Below are positions 11,721-23,489 of a stretch of 64,000 bases of DNA, piece after piece. The first letter of the stretch is position 1. Every line of letters starts with the position of its first letter. Both the position numbers and the translations under genes were made by a program. The notes beneath the pieces are model-generated. The model did no database searches. It was given only the letters and a program-made list of their open reading frames with translations, and was not told where the DNA came from. Source of the DNA: Melastoma dodecandrum (lineage: Eukaryota; Streptophyta; Magnoliopsida; Myrtales; Melastomataceae); the NCBI GenBank assembly GCA_029817715.1, contig JARUPY010000538.1, positions 1,054,001-1,118,000 on the forward strand, given 5' to 3'.

Positions 11721-12495
11721 TCAATGGCGAGCTCGACATTTTTTTTTTTAATTGTAATAATCCCTTTTGTGTGGAGAAATTCCGTGGATGAACCAGATGT
11801 TTCTCCCTTCTCTGTGAAATGGAGCCGATTGTTATCCCCATTGCTTGTCATTCTTACAGTAGCTATTTCGAGATCTCTATTACCCAGCACAATGTCCTGA
11901 GGGATTCAAGAACATCCTCCGTGCGTGAACCTGACATGCTTCCTGAAGGGATCTCCAGGACGACGAGTCTGGAAAAGACAAGCATGAGGGAGCACGCACA
12001 GTTAATGCACCTACCGATGTCTTTCAACGCGATGTCCTGGCGATGTCTTCCAGAGGTGGCCAAGGCTGGTGCCTGGTCTCATCTTCAAGATAACAGAGAT
12101 ATCAATGTTAAATATCACGATCAACATGTAAAGAAATCTAAAAAGATTAATTTGGGGTATTTACATGTGCGTAAACATCCGGTGAGTGTACGGGAGAGGG
12201 AAATGAAAGAGGAAAGGAATAACTTCGGTGACCGAGCCGGAGAATGAGAAACCAGCGCAGGTCTTGAATGCCAGTCTTCCTCCTCCCTCGGATAATTTTT
12301 TGAGAAAAATAAATAAATAACAAGGCATGACACGACAATGCCATGAGGCTTTTTCTCTCCACACGTGGACGGCGGCAATTGGCTACGCTGACGAATCCTC
12401 CAAGGGGGGACGGCCTTGTATCTCCCACCCTCCTGCCCTTGCCCTTGGAATCCATTGATCTGGCCTTCCTCAATCCGCGATCTTCGTTCCCGAGG
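11720..12495. other. Region between ECA pseudogene and HERPUD-like gene
   Basis: A plus frame at 11819-12247 has no recognisable similarity and may be further pseudogene debris. The last 200 bases should contain the promoter and leader of the gene starting at 12498, but no clear TATA box was seen. Confidence 0.3.
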
Positions 12496-12497
12496 TG

Positions 12498-14354
12498 ATG
12501 ATGGCTGAATCTGCGGAGCCTCTTCCTTCCACTTCCCACCCTGCTCCTCCTCCTCCACCTCCCAAAGACAGCGTAAGATTTTCTCGTATTGTCTGATCGT
12601 GTGATCGAAATTAGGGTTCCCGGATTCCTCGTCTGCCCCATTCCTTCTTTGTCTACCGAACTCCCTTCTTCCTGATTCTTGGTAGTTCCTCTCCTGAATG
12701 GATTTTAAATGGGGATGGTTCTTTTCGCTTCTGATACACTCGCCTGGCATGATTTCAGGCTCCCGTGACTTCGTCCTTTCCGTCATTCCCCAATGGCGGT
12801 TGTCCCGCGTTCCCAATGCCATATGCTGGACTTGCTCCCGGGTCAACTTGGCAAAATCAAGAAAATCCTAACGGGGGAGCAGGGATTTATGCAGTTCCTG
12901 TTGTTCCTTCCATGGGTCCTTATGGAATCCATTCCACCTCCCTCATTCCTCTCACCTATAATGTACCCACGTATGTTACTTCTTTCGTTCTCCATCAGTT
13001 TCCTCTCTTAATTTGTTTACTGGTGTTGTGTTGTCCTTAGTGCAAACATCACCTGCCTCATATGGCTTGGATCAATTGACCTGTGCACTATATCAAGATT
13101 TTGGAGTAATATTCATGTAGAATTGGCTAAGTTAAAAGTAAATAACTGCAAAACCATTTCTTTGTGCTTGTCATGCTCGGGTATCAAAAGTTTGTGGAGA
13201 ATAATCACCCTTACATTGTCCCTGCGTGCATGAGTTGCTTTTTACGGTTGTGGGTTTTATGCTCAAGCAGCAGAAGAAGCCCCGAGGCAGATGCCAGGGG
13301 GGATGCCCTTGGACAAGCAGGGCAGCAGCAGCCGCAGCAGAATCCGCTCCAACAGCCTGGCCCGCAAAGGCAGGTCATCGTGAGAAGGTTTCAAATAGCT
13401 GTCCAGCTAGACTTGTTGCTCATATTGAAGCTGGCTGCTGTCATATTTCTGTTCAACCAAGATGGCTCCAGACAAAGGACGCTTGTGCTTCTCCTTTTTG
13501 CTACTTTCGTTTACCTGTGAGTTTCCTTGTCTAAGCAATTCAATTCATCTCAGAGTGCGAGGGTTTTTCATTTTGGCTGAACAATTCACCAGAACAATCA
13601 GCCAGTCCCAAGGGATATATACATTCTCCCTTTGTTAAGTCTACGAGTCTAATTTCATCAAATAACTGATGGATGTATGCTGTTATTGAAGGTATCAAAC
13701 TGGAGCTCTTACACCATTGGTGCGTTGGCTATCTCAAGGCATGCAGAGGGCGGCTGCTCCTCCTAATCCTCCAAGGCCAGCTGTTCGGGCTAATAATGCT
13801 CCTCCTGCTGGTGGGCTTGATAATGTAAATGATCCATTAGCAGGTAGTCCAAATCCCTTTTTAAGATCAACTGATGTGCATTTATTTATTTTTTATTTTT
13901 TTGCCTTTGCTGCATCCCACGTGCCCATTTCTTAGGAAGAAGTGGAGTTAATAATTGGAACAGTGATGAAAGGGCATCCCACTTGATGTACTGGCCTTCT
14001 GCTGACATGAGCCTAGTTAGACACTTGTGAACATTTTCCTCTGAAAAGTTATTTCCTGCATTGAGTCTGTGTGCAGTTACAGCACTAACAATTTATGGTT
14101 GCAAGAAATTTTGCATTCGACTAGTAACTGACAACTGTCGATGATATGACCCAGCTGAAGGACAAGCTGATGCTGATAACCAGAATCAGGCTGCTGGTGA
14201 TAATGGCAATGGCGAAGGTGAGAATGAACATGCAGCTGATGATGTTGGTCATGGGAACGGGGCCAACCGATGGTGGGGAATCATGAAGGAGATCCAAATG
14301 ATAGTTTTCGGTTTTATTTCTTCTCTACTTCCTGGTTTTCACAACATCGATTAG
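12498..14354 (+). CDS. HERPUD-like ER membrane protein, five exons
   Basis: Predicted exons are 12498-12572, 12759-12970, 13268-13516, 13692-13843 and 14155-14354, giving 295 residues; all introns are GT-AG and the frame is continuous. The N-terminus is Pro-rich (six prolines in a row after Ser-His-Pro-Ala). The middle is Gln-rich. A hydrophobic pair follows: LLLILKLAAVIFLFNQDGSR, then VLLLFATFVYLYQTGAL. The end is acidic, Asn/Gly-rich, with a short C-terminal hydrophobic stretch finishing FHNID. The FNQDGSR / YQTGAL arrangement resembles the membrane part of HERPUD proteins, which act in ER-associated degradation, though the N-terminal ubiquitin-like domain is absent. Two ATG codons stand in tandem and the first was chosen. 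Exon 3 has two adjacent acceptors, at 13268 and 13271. It converges with the TBC gene about 550 bases downstream. Confidence 0.75.
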
Positions 14355-14904
14355 GACAAGTTACTAAGTAATTGGATCCCTGTGCCATTTGATTTGATGG
14401 CTTCAATAGAACTATACTTTGTGACAGGTATAAATTCTGACAGGAGTTATAGTCTATAAATAAAGCTAAGTAGATTATTTTCAAGCTGGGCGCATACTAA
14501 GACAGATAGGAGCTTCTCTCCCTGTTAGATTTCTCTTATCTCCTGTTGGTGCTTTAATCGGATTCAAGCTATTTGAACTGTAAATTGATTTTGCTCAGTT
14601 GAATTCCTCGCGAGTTAATGACTCACTGTTCAGTCACTTTTGCCGTCAAGTCTCATTGATCTTGAAGCATAGAAGAGGAGGATGATACATAAATCGCCGT
14701 GATCCTTGCATATATACGTTCTCTTGTGCCTGTATAGTATTTTAGATGAGGCAATAGATGGGACAACACGACCTTCCCTCGGATTCCAGAATCACTGCCT
14801 AAAGGTGTTGAGGGACAAAACTAGGGCCCAAACTCAGGGATTCCAATGGAAATATTTTACAAAAATATATATACAGTCAACGGATAGTGAGTGTCTCCCC
14901 CCGC
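14355..14904. other. Convergent intergenic region
   Basis: This is the space between two convergent stop codons and should hold both 3' UTRs. It is moderately AT-rich. No frame or repeat of note. Confidence 0.5.
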
Positions 14905-17900
14905 TTACATCTCAGACAACAGATTGCTGATTTTGCGGAGTTCCTTCAGAGCTGTCACGGCAGTGACTTGACCTTTCCCGACAAGTCCATTCTTTGAGAA
15001 GCTCTCCAGCTGCCCTACTTGACATCGATCTTGCTGGAAAGCTGACTCAAGCACCTGGTAGGAAATGAGACTCGAGTGACATTAGCATTGAGAAACTTCA
15101 TGTTCAGATGAAAACTACTCCCAGCATTAACAGTCACTCCAGTAGACAAAGGGGTTCCAGCATCAGTTACCTGAATATGCTCGAGCATTGACTGTCCCAG
15201 GTTCTTCAGCGAGCTCATCACGTTCACATCAACATTATCAACTTCACTGCCGGCGGAGCGATTTTCATCAACTGCTGGCGATGGCTTGGCATTGTCTGGA
15301 ATATCTTCAGGGCTGGAAGCTAATGTAGCCTTGGGAGATCCTTCTCGGTCAGAAACCTCCATGGCTGCATGGCCATTTCTTCCTAATTTCCAAAGCCATT
15401 GAAATTTACCAGAGAGAGTCTTTCGGTCTTTCCATGATGCAATGGTTGTACCATTAGAATCGACGTTCGATGTGGCACTCGGAGGACTATTTCGAGGAGC
15501 ATCAGATACAGTTATTGCTGAACCTTCAGGTGCATTTTGCCTTTGAACATCAGGGTCATCCAGAGACGAATCTGACACAAGACTACTTTTCTCCGAGTCA
15601 ATATCTTGGCCAGTTGCCCCAGCAAGAGGGCTAGCCGGGTCAGAAAATACAGAAGAAATTTCCTCACTTCCAGAATTACCAGTAGATGACCTCTCATCTT
15701 CTGTACCACAGTGATCTGTCGGAAAAGAAGATTGATGGCTGATTATTTCGTCAACACTCTCCTCTGAACCAAGCTGCTGAGACAAATCTTCTAACAAACT
15801 GCGTCGGACAGATGGCCTGGCCACCTTCCCAACGCTCCTGGACTTTGCGGGAGATGGGTCAGATTCTGTTCTAGTTATGCTTATCCCCGCCTTCCCAGAC
15901 CATCCGATTTTCCTAGCTGAAACTTGTTTTACTGGACGAACTTGGTTAAGCTCTTCTTCCTTGTGAAGAACTCTCCACATGTCTTCCCAATAGCTTTCGG
16001 GTACCAAATTCAGAGTAGTTCTGGGCAAGGAAAAGTCAGATGATAGTGTATGACCTCTGGCCACCCTTGGCTTACTGTGGACAAAAGGCGGGTTCAATGA
16101 AGGACAAGCAGGTGAAGTGCTAACTTCCAGCGCAAGCATTTGCAAAGATTTGGCTTTGTCCAACAACTTCATCACACATATATTATGAGGAAAGTTCAGC
16201 AGTTTCTGCAGACATGAGGTGGCATTTTCAGATGCAAGGAGAGAAGATCTCAGGTGAAGTATCATAGTCACTGCCATGGCTGCAATGAATGATCCCCTTG
16301 CGGAACAAAGAATCTGGAAGCCGGACCCTGCATCATCATCCATCCTTTTGTCTTCTTCCGCCTTATCACTATTCTCCTGACCAAAAATCTCATCCCATAT
16401 AACCAAGAGGTCTTGCAAAGAAAATTCACGTCCGAACAAAACCCGCAACCAACGAAGAGCAAAATATTGTGGTTCAACTCCCAGTTCAACAAGATGACTA
16501 TGTAAAGATGAGTCGACGGTGAGAAGAAGATGGTATAGTGCAGCCGAAGCCTCAATGACAGGAGGTAAGCCAGCCCTGGGCCCAACAGAATTTGAGTGTG
16601 CAAAGAAGTCTGCCAGGGCAACTGAACCATTGGCTCCACTCATCAAAGCATCAAACATACAATAAGCATCATGCTCCAAAAACTTATCGGATAGGACAAT
16701 ACCAAGTTCCCCTTCCGCCCCATAAGGGTCGCTCAACAAGACAATACTCTGCACTTCAGGATCAAGTTCATTTATACTCTTCTTCTTTACTGCACTTCCA
16801 TGGGGAGTGCCGTTGTCCATGGCATCACAAAACTTTTGGAAATCGAAGTTATACATTACGTCATTGTCATAAACTGATAATTCATCAAATTTGTCAGTGA
16901 AATGCTCTTCATGAAGTCTTTTCACTTGAGAAAGGCGTTCCATATCAACATGAAGAACATAAACCAGAGGTGCCAACAGTTCATGCATCCCTGTAACAAA
17001 CCAAAAGGAATTCCCATCATGTGAAAAATGCAGAAACAGGATGGCCAGGAAAGCATGAAAAAAATTACAAATAGAGAAGTTAGTTCCACAACTCCATTTC
17101 ATAATGACTAAGACCCAGACCATTGGATTAGCCAAAGTATCATGCCGCATTTTGAAATGAACGATAGAAATCAGCCTTTATCCTTTTATCTGCTGCGGAG
17201 TATGCACGCCAATTACACTCCCTTCAACTGAATTTGTGATTTGCCTGATGGAAGAAACACAGGGTGGGAGAATTTAAGAGGGAAAGAATGTTACCTTGCC
17301 GGTAGCCATACTCAGGATGACGAAGTGACCACAAGAGGAGAATTCTTCTCAGCATGCCTTGGCATCCTGGCGTCTGAAAGTAGCTTCCATCTTCGGGATA
17401 CAACCGTAGTAGGTCCTGGTCGACCATCTTCTCCAGCTCGGCGTTCCTGAAGAAGCGCCCCCAGCTGCTGTCTGGAAATTAGGATGCAAGGCAATAGGAA
17501 ATCAGCAGAAGCAACAAACTTCGACCGACCACCAAAGACAAAAGACATCAGGAAGAGGGAGGTGGGGAAGTAGGCAGACAAAAAGGTGACCTGGGTTTTG
17601 GGAGAGGGGATTGTCGACGGAGAGATCGGGGGAATTGATACCATCCTTGGTAAAATGGGGATCCACGAGGAGACTCCTCCTCAAGGCCGCGTACCTGCGT
17701 ATAGAAAAATACAAACCAAAGATGAGACAAAAATAAAAAAAGCTTCAATTCCCACAACACCTCGAGAGAAGAGAAGAGAAGAAATCGGGGTGGGCGTTCC
17801 CCCATGAATCACAAGGGCGTGGGAAAGAGAGAGAGAAGCGGGGGGGGGGGAGCACCGTCTCCTGGAGTCAGCAGAAACGCGGCGAAGATGGGTAATGGAA

Positions 17901-17995
17901 GAAGAAGGGGAAGAGGGCAAAACCCCGAGATGGATGCGCCAACGAACGCCACGAAGGTCGGGAAAGGAGGCAGGTTGCTGTGCATCTTCTGACAT
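14905..17995 (-). CDS. TBC1D5-like Rab GTPase-activating protein, five exons
   Basis: Exons, in transcript order, are 17995-17856, 17694-17591, 17471-17295, 16990-15171 and 15009-14905; the frame is continuous and encodes 781 residues. The N-terminus starts MSEDAQQ and enters the TBC domain at about residue 15 (LRGVRWRIHLGVLP). The two catalytic fingers are visible: the Arg finger in VDQDLLRLYP and the Gln finger in YGYRQGMHE. The domain continues through YFALRWLRVLFGREF. The second half is Ser-rich and probably disordered, ending with a conserved tail (LVGKGQVTAVTALKELRKI). TBC proteins stimulate GTP hydrolysis by Rab GTPases; TBC1D5 relatives act in endosomal traffic and autophagy, which is inferred here. 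The last intron uses the acceptor at 15009, because the TAG-ending alternative shifts the frame. Reading straight through that intron adds a spurious 50-residue tail ending at 15015. Confidence 0.93.
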
Positions 17996-18230
17996 GGCTT
18001 CAACCTTGGAGAAAGGAAACAGTAAAAAGGAAAGGGGAGGGGGTTGGGTCCGTTTGTTTTCGTGTTCTTCTTTCCACCCACCCTCCTCCGTTGAGAAAAA
18101 AGTTAAAAAGAGGGGACACAAACTTCTCTTTTTTTATCTCCTCCTGCTGAATGGTATTTTGTCATATCATGGTACTCCCTGTCCCTACATTACATTTATA
18201 TTATATATTAACCCCACTCCTACCTAAGAA
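17996..18230 (-). promoter_or_regulatory. Leader and probable promoter of the TBC gene
   Basis: Upstream of the start at 17995 the minus strand has a pyrimidine-rich leader. AT-rich TATA-like sequence (TTAATATATAATATAA on the minus strand) lies at about 18195-18212. The transcription start is not determined. Confidence 0.3.
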
Positions 18231-20230
18231 GGCGGTGATGCTTCATTTTTTTTTCAGGTAACGGACAACGCCGTCCTCACTTTCCGACCATCCCGTTGGT
18301 ACGGAATTACGTTCTCCGCGTTATATTTTACGGTGGGTTGTGTGATCGCAGTAAAATAAACGTACGCTAAGTTAAAAGGAAAATATAATAGTTAAATTAA
18401 TCAAATAATGCTAAATTATAAGACAATATTTACATACATGACGTGACGTAAAAATACAATAAAAGAAACTCGAAGACGGCAGCGAAACACTTTAACGGAC
18501 AACGACAGCTACAGTAAATCCCCTAGTGAAATCAACCTTGGTGGGTGGTTTTAGGACTCTTTTAGGATGCTGAAAAAAAAAAATCTAAGTTCTGTATTTA
18601 AATTATGTTCAATGTGTTTGTCTCATCGTTTTTTCTGCTTTTTATGTTTTTATAATCTTATAGTTGTGATTCTTTATATATTACGGTCTTTTTATATTGT
18701 GTGCACTCCTACGAGCCAGTGTTAGTGGGGGTTGTGAAACCTGACCGTGTGAGGTTGGGTGGGGGGGGAGTTAAAGACTTGAGGGTTTCGATACGCGCCA
18801 ATATGTTTACTACACGCAAAGAGATGACACCACCACCCAATCAAAGTGGATCCTCCGGCGATAATGTTTGATTTATGGTGGTGGTGCTCTGTCCCATTCT
18901 CTCTATTATATATTTCATTTTCATTATTTGGCAATCATCAAAATGGGACAAATACAAATACATTATATATAGTCTGCACCGCCCACGCCCTACCACTCTT
19001 GTCTGATGGTGACGCCATGGCCCCACCCTTCACGATCACGAACCAACCAAAAACAATTGAGTACGACACTCCTCTTCATATTCCAATGGAAAAAAAAGAA
19101 GAAGATTATATCATTTGACGGTGTCCGTAAGTAACATGAGTTTGTAAATATTATTGGGGAAGTTTCGAGTAGCCGGGGGGTGGGGGGGGGGTGTTGAGCT
19201 AATTGGAAATGAACACGTCGGTTATACAATAAAAAGGTTAGGCGTGCACGTCCTCTGTTTCTTTTTTGACCAATCCGAATTTGATTGGATTGATCCAAAT
19301 CCCCATACCAAACCCTCCCCCCCCCCTTCTAAAAAAACAATTAAAAACCACACAAATGTTTATCATTTATCTAATTAAGTCACGTGGGGATAAATAATAA
19401 TAATATTCTACAGTAGAGTAGAGTTGGGAGGGAGGGGGGGGGGGGGGGGGGTCTGCAGAAAAATGTTTTCCTAATCATTGGGAAAGGGAGGTCGCCGCCA
19501 AACCAACCACGACTCACTAATTTTGAGCCCCGCCCCACTCCTACTCCTGATTTGGAGGGTTTAGCTCAGCAAATCACCCACCCAAACCCACACACTTTAA
19601 TAATAATAGAATACTTACTTATTCACCAAAAGAGTTCCAGTTATTGGTCCCCCCCAAGTTTGAAGACCTGGAAGAGTAGGGAACTCTCGGAAACACCACT
19701 TTTTTCACCAGTTTCACCCCCAGCGGAGAAGTGGGTTTGGATAAGATTCCTTTCTCCCCTACTTCCAAACTTGCAGTCCCCACCACCATAATAATTTAAT
19801 CCCCAATATATATAAATAGTCTCGTTTGTTTCCCACCAATCAGAGAGGGTATCTCCTCCCATCGTCCACCCTCTCCCCTCCGTTGCTTTCACTTGTGGGC
19901 GGGTGGGTTTGCCACCTCCCCCCCCCCCCCTCCCAAGGTCCCGGTCAATTTCAAAGTTAGCAAAAAGCAATACACATGGATCCCAGCTGGCTTTCCCTCC
20001 CCACCACATCACCCCCACCCAAAAAACGTGATCCCATGGATTGACTGATTCCTCTGCGCACCAGAAGGTGCCCACAACTCATTCCACTTGCCATTGTCGG
20101 TGCATTCAAACATAAGCCCCCCCCCCCCTCCCCCCCCAAAAAAAAAATTTCCCTATGAACCAACCCATCCCCTCAACCGATGTGGCATGTCCTCCACCGT
20201 CTATTCTCCTGCTTAAAAAAAAACATCACC
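18231..20230. other. Intergenic sequence rich in homopolymer C/G tracts
   Basis: No gene is seen. The stretch alternates AT-rich sequence with long runs of a single base. These include 18 G at 19434-19451, 9 G near 19183-19191, and C runs near 19318, 19919 and 20118. Short open frames over these tracts encode poly-Pro or poly-Gly and were ignored. Confidence 0.5.
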
Positions 20231-20234
20231 CGTT

Positions 20235-20480
20235 TCCACCACAACATTCACATTCCCTTACGGATCATGTCATCCCGTTCTATACACGTCGAACCACCCG
20301 TTATCCAGAACAAATACGCCTCCTGGTCCGAAATATCCCATGTATCAACTCAGGGCAGGATCCTGTCAAAACCGACCCAGCTGTTAATCTTTACAAGATT
20401 TATCGCAATGTAAGGACGGCGAAAAGTAAAAGAACCAGGTATTATGGCAAATGGAGCTCAGTTAACACCATAACAGAACT
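20235..20480 (+). repeat. Dispersed repeat, left copy of an inverted pair
   Basis: About 245 bases recur in reverse complement at 24036-24203 and, beyond an inserted LTR, at about 25703-25790. Shared strings include 'gaaatatcccatgtatcaac' (near 20331), 'caaaaccgacccagctgtt' (near 20368) and 'gttaacaccataac' (near 20461). A plus frame crosses it (20155-20526) but shows no domain. The repeat family is unknown to me. Confidence 0.65.
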
Positions 20481-21007
20481 AGTACATAACATGGGCTGTC
20501 AGCGAGTCCAATGTTACAGCTGGTGAGACAGGGAGCAGATCCAACCCCATTGCAGGGGAAGGCCCCGTATAAAACAGCATTCAAAAGGACAGGTTGAACT
20601 CTTGTATAGAAGTGAAGTGCCTGGCCCAATTTTTCAATGGCCGAAGCACCCACGATTGTTTTTGTCAGAATAATATGTATGCATGACGAAACAAAACAGT
20701 CAAAGGTATTGCAACGCTCCCAGATCCATAGCTTGCATTGGATATTTCTATTCCAGATCAATAGGCATGATTCAGACAAAAGAGAAGTAATTTACCTGAG
20801 TCCATGCCTCCTATATCTTTATGGTAAGGCTTCCTTTATTCGTGATGAGAGCCTCATCAACTCTGCCAAATGCCCTCACAGTTCAGACTGCAGTAGAATG
20901 GGGAGAAAAGCGCCCCAACATTGGTAGGTGTTGAATGAGATATTCTCAGAGCACCATCATGGAGCGGACCAAAGTGCTCCAGTCCCCTGACAGGGAAGCT
21001 GGATCCC

Positions 21008-22792
21008 TCACACTGGGTCTAAAATTGGGTTATCTGACGAAACCTCCAATACCATCTGCCTTATGTGTTTCAGTATGGCAGTCATCTCCTCCATCTTCAA
21101 ATTTGAAAAGTCTTCCATCGAGAACTTTATGAATGCTCCATCTACATCAATCAGACTATGGCCAGATTCCTTCTTCAATCCACTAACTTTCAGCATCTTC
21201 CTCGCTTCTGCGACACTGCCCCATGTCTCATCGGAGGCATATAAGTTCGACAACAACACATAGGGCGAGGTAGTTGTGGGTTGGAATTTCAATAGCTTTT
21301 TAGCCAACCGCTCTCCGGCAGCAGTATTTCCATGCAGCCGGCTAGCAGAAAGCAAGCTTCCAAGTACGATGGGATCATTTCCAAAGGAATACCTGTCAAG
21401 TAGCTCCTCTGCCTCCAAAATTCTACCAGCTCGTCCCAACAAATCAACAAGACACGAGAAATGTTCCAGATCAGGAGAGATCCCCCACTGATCTGTCATG
21501 GAGTTAAAATAACTTACACCTTGGTTTACTAGACCGGAATGATTGCAGGCAACCAAAAGCCCCAGATATGTAACAGAATCTGGAGCAGGTCCCGCTTTGA
21601 GCATCTCCTCATATACGTCTATGGCTCTGTTCGCCAGTCCGTGATTTCCATATGCACTGATCATCGTATTCCAAGAAACCAGCGTGCGCAGAGGCATTTG
21701 TTCAAATATGGTACATGCATACGGAAGCAACCCGCATTTGGCGTACATGTTTACAAGCCCGTTATTTACCCCATCATCCCACGACATATTTGCCACGATA
21801 AGATGCGCGTGAATTTGTTTCCCATGGTGCATAAGAGACAAACCTGCACAGGCCGAAAGCACGCTAGCAAATGTGTACTCATCAGGCTGTAAATTAGACT
21901 CCAACAACATCTCTTTGAATATTGCCAAACTCTTTGCATGATCAAGACACTGGCAACAAGAACTGATCATGCAATTCCACGAAATAACATCCGCATCCTC
22001 AATCGATCTAAAAGCTATCTCAACTTGTTCCCCCAAGCTGAATTTTGCATACATGGTCATAATCAAGTTCCCAGAAAAAGCTAAAGAGTGAAGGTCGAGT
22101 TTTATTGCCAAGCACTGCAATGCTGTCCCTATCGACAGGTTATCCAGTTCAGGAGAAACGGAGGACAAAACAACAAAAGAGAACTTATCGAGCGCGACAT
22201 CCCGCCGGTGCATGAGCTTAAAAACTTGGAGGGCCATTTCCGAGAAACCATTCTCGATGCAGCCGGCTATGATACTGTTATAAGTCACGACGTTCGGATC
22301 GGGAATATCGGCATAGACGGCAAAAGCATCGCTGCAACGCCCAAGCTTCATGTACATGGAAATAAGTGAGTTGGAGACGAAAGAATGGTGGGAGTAGGCA
22401 AACTTAATGGAGTGGGCATGGACGGCCAGGGCAAGAGTCAAAGCCACGAGGGAGGCGCAGGAGCAGAGGACGGGGGCGTAGATGTAGTCGTTAGGGGGGA
22501 AAGGTAGGCGGGTGAAGAGGTGGAGGGCGAGGGAGTGGTGGGAGGACTGGGTGCAGCCGGAGATCAAGGAGGACCAAGAGACGAGGTTAGGGTGGGGCAA
22601 ATCGTCGAACACGCGGAGGGCTAGTGGGATGGAGCCGCAGCACTTGGCGTAGAAGTTGATGAGGTGGTTGGAGAGGGTGGTGTCGGAAGACAGACCGGAC
22701 TTGATGGAAAGGGCGTGGAGGGGAACCCCCTGCCTCTGCGACTTCAACTTGCAGCAGGTGTGGATCAGATTTCCCAACCGCCTTCCCTCCAT
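21008..22792 (-). CDS. Pentatricopeptide repeat protein, PLS class with E domain
   Basis: A single uninterrupted exon encodes 594 residues. Repeated 31- to 36-residue PPR units begin near residue 20. Typical unit ends are LVSWSSLISGCTQ, VVTYNSIIAGCIENG, VISWNCMISSC and LVSWNTMISAYGNHGLANRA, with P-L-S type spacing. From about residue 485 the E and E+ motifs follow (PYVLLSNLYAS, then ARKMLKVSGLKKESG and a Glu-rich end). There is no DYW domain. Proteins of this class bind organellar RNA in a sequence-specific way and act in C-to-U editing or RNA processing in mitochondria or plastids; the compartment is not clear from the N-terminus. Intronless structure is usual for the family. The start chosen is the first ATG (MEGRRLGNLIHTC). 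The PADRE gene lies about 120 bases upstream. Confidence 0.93.
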   Translation of the reverse strand: MEGRRLGNLIHTCCKLKSQRQGVPLHALSIKSGLSSDTTLSNHLINFYAKCCGSIPLALRVFDDLPHPNLVSWSSLISGCTQSSHHSLALHLFTRLPFPPNDYIYAPVLCSCASLVALTLALAVHAHSIKFAYSHHSFVSNSLISMYMKLGRCSDAFAVYADIPDPNVVTYNSIIAGCIENGFSEMALQVFKLMHRRDVALDKFSFVVLSSVSPELDNLSIGTALQCLAIKLDLHSLAFSGNLIMTMYAKFSLGEQVEIAFRSIEDADVISWNCMISSCCQCLDHAKSLAIFKEMLLESNLQPDEYTFASVLSACAGLSLMHHGKQIHAHLIVANMSWDDGVNNGLVNMYAKCGLLPYACTIFEQMPLRTLVSWNTMISAYGNHGLANRAIDVYEEMLKAGPAPDSVTYLGLLVACNHSGLVNQGVSYFNSMTDQWGISPDLEHFSCLVDLLGRAGRILEAEELLDRYSFGNDPIVLGSLLSASRLHGNTAAGERLAKKLLKFQPTTTSPYVLLSNLYASDETWGSVAEARKMLKVSGLKKESGHSLIDVDGAFIKFSMEDFSNLKMEEMTAILKHIRQMVLEVSSDNPILDPV

Positions 22793-22836
22793 TCACCCTG
22801 GACTTAAAATGAAAAAGCAGTCCCCAGGGAGTAACT

Positions 22837-22840
22837 AATA

Positions 22841-22872
<32 letters not shown>

Positions 22873-22873
22873 G
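22837..22873. repeat. (AT)n microsatellite
   Basis: An almost perfect alternating AT run lies between the PPR start codon and the stop of the next gene. It could supply TATA-like sequence to the PPR promoter on the minus strand. Confidence 0.85.
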
Positions 22874-22910
22874 AAACAGGAGGAAATATAAGTACAACCC
22901 CCTGACATTT

Positions 22911-23435
22911 TTACACATCTTCTCCTGATTCCGACACATTTACAGGGACAGGGACGCGATCTTCCTGCAAGTCCGACTCGCTTCTCCTGTTAAACGACTT
23001 CTCTCTTATGGTTTCCAACAGAGGCTTCCAAGACCTCCCTCCTCCTACCCACCTCTCCTGCCCTCCCCCCACGTTTTGGGGTTTCTTCCTGTCGGGGGGA
23101 GGCCCCTTTGCCTTGGCCAGCAGCTTCCTTGCGAGAGAGGACAGGTCCAAGGGGGAAGCGTCTGCCTGGAGAGCCGAGTAGGGAAGGAGGAAATAGACGT
23201 GGCCCCGCTGGAGGAGGGTGTCTCCCTTCATGGGGACGAAGCCGGAAGAGAGAAGCTGGAGAGGGGTGCAGACGACGTGCCTAGGGGCCTCGCCGATGAG
23301 GTGGGCAACAGTGACAGGGTAGGGGAAGTGTTGGACGTGGCCGTCGAGGTGAACGACCCTGACGATGGCCTTGAAGCAGGGGGTGGAGTTGGGATGTGTA
23401 GAGGAAAGGAAAGGAAAGGAGTGGCAGCAACCCAT
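22911..23435 (-). CDS. PADRE (DUF4228) domain protein
   Basis: A single-exon frame of 174 residues. It begins MGCCHS, giving Gly-2 and Cys-3/4 suitable for N-myristoylation and palmitoylation, so membrane attachment is inferred. The PADRE/DUF4228 domain follows: FKAIVRVVHLDGHVQHFPYP, then VVCTPLQLL, GFVPMKGDTLLQRGHVYFLLP and, after a Ser-Pro-Leu-Asp segment, LARKLLAKAKG. The C-terminus is basic, with a NRRSESDLQEDR segment. The family is plant-specific; many members respond to stress or pathogens and the biochemical role is unknown. A TATA-like TTTAAATA lies 42 bases upstream at 23477-23484, implying a very short leader. It lies in the same orientation as the PPR gene. Confidence 0.88.
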   Translation of the reverse strand: MGCCHSFPFLSSTHPNSTPCFKAIVRVVHLDGHVQHFPYPVTVAHLIGEAPRHVVCTPLQLLSSGFVPMKGDTLLQRGHVYFLLPYSALQADASPLDLSSLARKLLAKAKGPPPDRKKPQNVGGGQERWVGGGRSWKPLLETIREKSFNRRSESDLQEDRVPVPVNVSESGEDV

Positions 23436-23476
23436 TAGTTAATAGCTAGTTAGTTTTATGCTCTAATGGGATCTGT

Positions 23477-23484
23477 TATTTAAA
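23477..23484 (-). promoter_or_regulatory. TATA-like box of the PADRE gene
   Basis: The minus strand reads TTTAAATA, 42 bases before the ATG at 23435. Position and sequence fit a core promoter with a leader of roughly 10 to 20 bases. Confidence 0.4.
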
Positions 23485-23489
23485 AAGCA

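Noticed and set aside
12121..12846. 241-codon minus-strand frame
   Set aside because: It overlaps exons 1 and 2 of the HERPUD-like gene on the other strand, is highly charged and shows no domain. It is a shadow.
16592..16900. 102-codon plus-strand frame
   Set aside because: Antisense to the large TBC exon, whose coding frame is strongly supported.
17681..18121. Longer N-terminus for the TBC protein
   Set aside because: The upstream Met gives a non-conserved, low-complexity extension and the downstream part reads through intron 1; the conserved protein fits the start at 17995.
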